This document shows, piece by piece, positions 62,876 to 64,000 of a DNA stretch of 64,000 bases (within the stretch, counting starts at the first letter, position 1; every line of letters starts with the position of its first letter). The DNA is from Gossypium raimondii. Lineage: Eukaryota > Streptophyta > Magnoliopsida > Malvales > Malvaceae. The translations under genes were made by a program, and so were the position numbers. The DNA is taken from contig NC_068575.1 of assembly GCF_025698545.1 (NCBI RefSeq), positions 50,353,980 through 50,417,979 of the forward strand. Reading direction: 5' to 3'. The notes under the pieces were generated by a model. It saw nothing but the letters and a program-made list of their open reading frames with translations, was not told where the DNA came from and did no database searches.

Positions 62876-64000
62876 ATGTTCAATTTATTTATTTTAATTA
62901 AATCAATTATTAATGAAGTTAAAAAAGAGATGAATTTAGTTATAAAAAAGGTTCATCTTTTATTGGACACCCTAGTCCCTAGCTAGCTAATGGGTAGGCT
63001 TTAGGGGACCCTCTTGCATTAGAGTATGGAGAACTCCAATTCTAAAAAAGACAATGACTTGAAATATAAGCACACTAAATGCTTTACTTACCTACTGCCA
63101 CCGCTTAATCCTCTAAAGATAAAGCCTAAAATCAGGCAGGAAAAAAGTAGCCAGCTGATTATTGCTGAATGCTGACCGGTCTTTGTTATGCCTAAATATT
63201 CTCCCCAAAATCCTCATTTCTTGTCTTATATACAATTAATGGTTACATTAACTTGTCTATATATTTTCAAGGAGCCTATAATTTTCCAATATAAAAAAAT
63301 ATTATAAATATTAAAAATTAAAATTTTCAGATGTTATTTAATAATGATTGCATAAACAAATAAATTAAGTTAGATTAAACATCAAACAAAAAGTTGGATT
63401 ATATTATATTAATTAAAACGTTAAAAATGGATAAGCTTTTTTTAATTTCTCTATATTTGAAATTAATCTCTTCCTTCTCTAATTTAAAATGTAAGTTTAA
63501 TTATTAACACATCGAATATTTTTATTAAATTTAAGTATATTATGTCATTACAAGACTTTTAAGTAGGTATTTTTATATCAAAATATCACATAAACAAATT
63601 TAATAATATTAACAATTAATTTTAAATTTTAAATTTTAAAAATAGATTAACTCAATTCTTAAAGATAAAAATATAAAGACTAAATTCTAATTTATGAATA
63701 ATACTAATATATTATAACCTAATTCAAAACACAAGTACTCACTCTGTTTTTAATGATTCTTTTATAACTATTTTTTTCTTCGCCATAACATATTTTTTAA
63801 CTTATTTAGTTTAAGAAATTTTAAGCTATATGTTATCATATTTTTGTTGAGAAAGAATCCACTCTCTTATTAGGAGAAGTCTTTAAAATGTCATTTTTTG
63901 GACAGTCGACTAAAATATCAAATAGTGAAGGTATTGTATTCGGGGTATCTATGCTTGATTTTAGCCTCAAAGTTCGTTTCCTAACTCCGAAGAGAGTACC
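62876..64000. other. AT-rich intergenic sequence to the right window edge
   Basis: No supportable gene or element. The last 150 bases become less AT-rich and may approach another feature outside the window. Confidence 0.4.

Noticed and set aside
1-64000. CRISPR arrays, operons, phage or bacterial defence systems
   Set aside because: No regularly spaced repeats and no bacterial gene organisation. All features are those of a plant nuclear chromosome.

Overview
The window is plant nuclear DNA: spliced genes with GT-AG introns, AT-rich intergenic sequence, nested retrotransposons and a plastid-derived tRNA relic. The gene content and protein sequences look like a eudicot, most likely Malvaceae and perhaps Gossypium. 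That placement is inference from protein resemblance and repeat style, not the result of a search.

Left gene block (1-23.2 kb). The first exon of a proline-rich protein runs off the left edge on the minus strand. Divergent from it is a 21-exon EAF1 gene (3281-14338, +), the HSA/SANT platform subunit of the plant NuA4 histone acetyltransferase complex. Two minus-strand genes follow: a single-exon trihelix transcription factor (16014-16850) and a 13-exon SEC14-nodulin-type lipid transfer protein (18072-23148).

Transposon island (about 24.8-45.8 kb). There is no intact host gene here. I read it as layers. A decayed LINE on the plus strand (pieces from 26.1 to 40.7 kb) was interrupted by a 2.1-kb solo LTR, by a second solo LTR of TGTAACG type, by a gag-only copia element, and by a copia LTR that later received a full copia element of its own family. 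The inserted elements carry insertions in turn: another LTR, a MITE, a second copy of the 2.1-kb LTR, and a chloroplast trnD fragment. Most insertions show target-site duplications, and several have a matching empty site elsewhere in the window.

Right gene block (46.5-58.5 kb). It holds a nuclear tRNA-Ser(UGA), a decayed LRR receptor-like protein gene, ribosomal protein uL13 (RPL13a, minus), cytochrome b5 (plus, with a MITE in intron 1), a PADRE/DUF4228 protein (plus), and a BTB/NPH3 protein (minus). The rest, to 64 kb, is AT-rich and gene-free. It contains a 1.4-kb foldback element and a candidate solo LTR.

The host genes are conserved housekeeping and regulatory genes whose order resembles two Arabidopsis segments (recollection, to be checked). 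They are not an operon or pathway. I found no previously undescribed gene system. The most notable structures are the transposon stack with readable insertion order, the long foldback element, and the receptor pseudogene. Exon boundaries were placed by hand from splice signals and reading-frame continuity. In every multi-exon model whose full coding sequence lies in the window the exons sum to a multiple of three.
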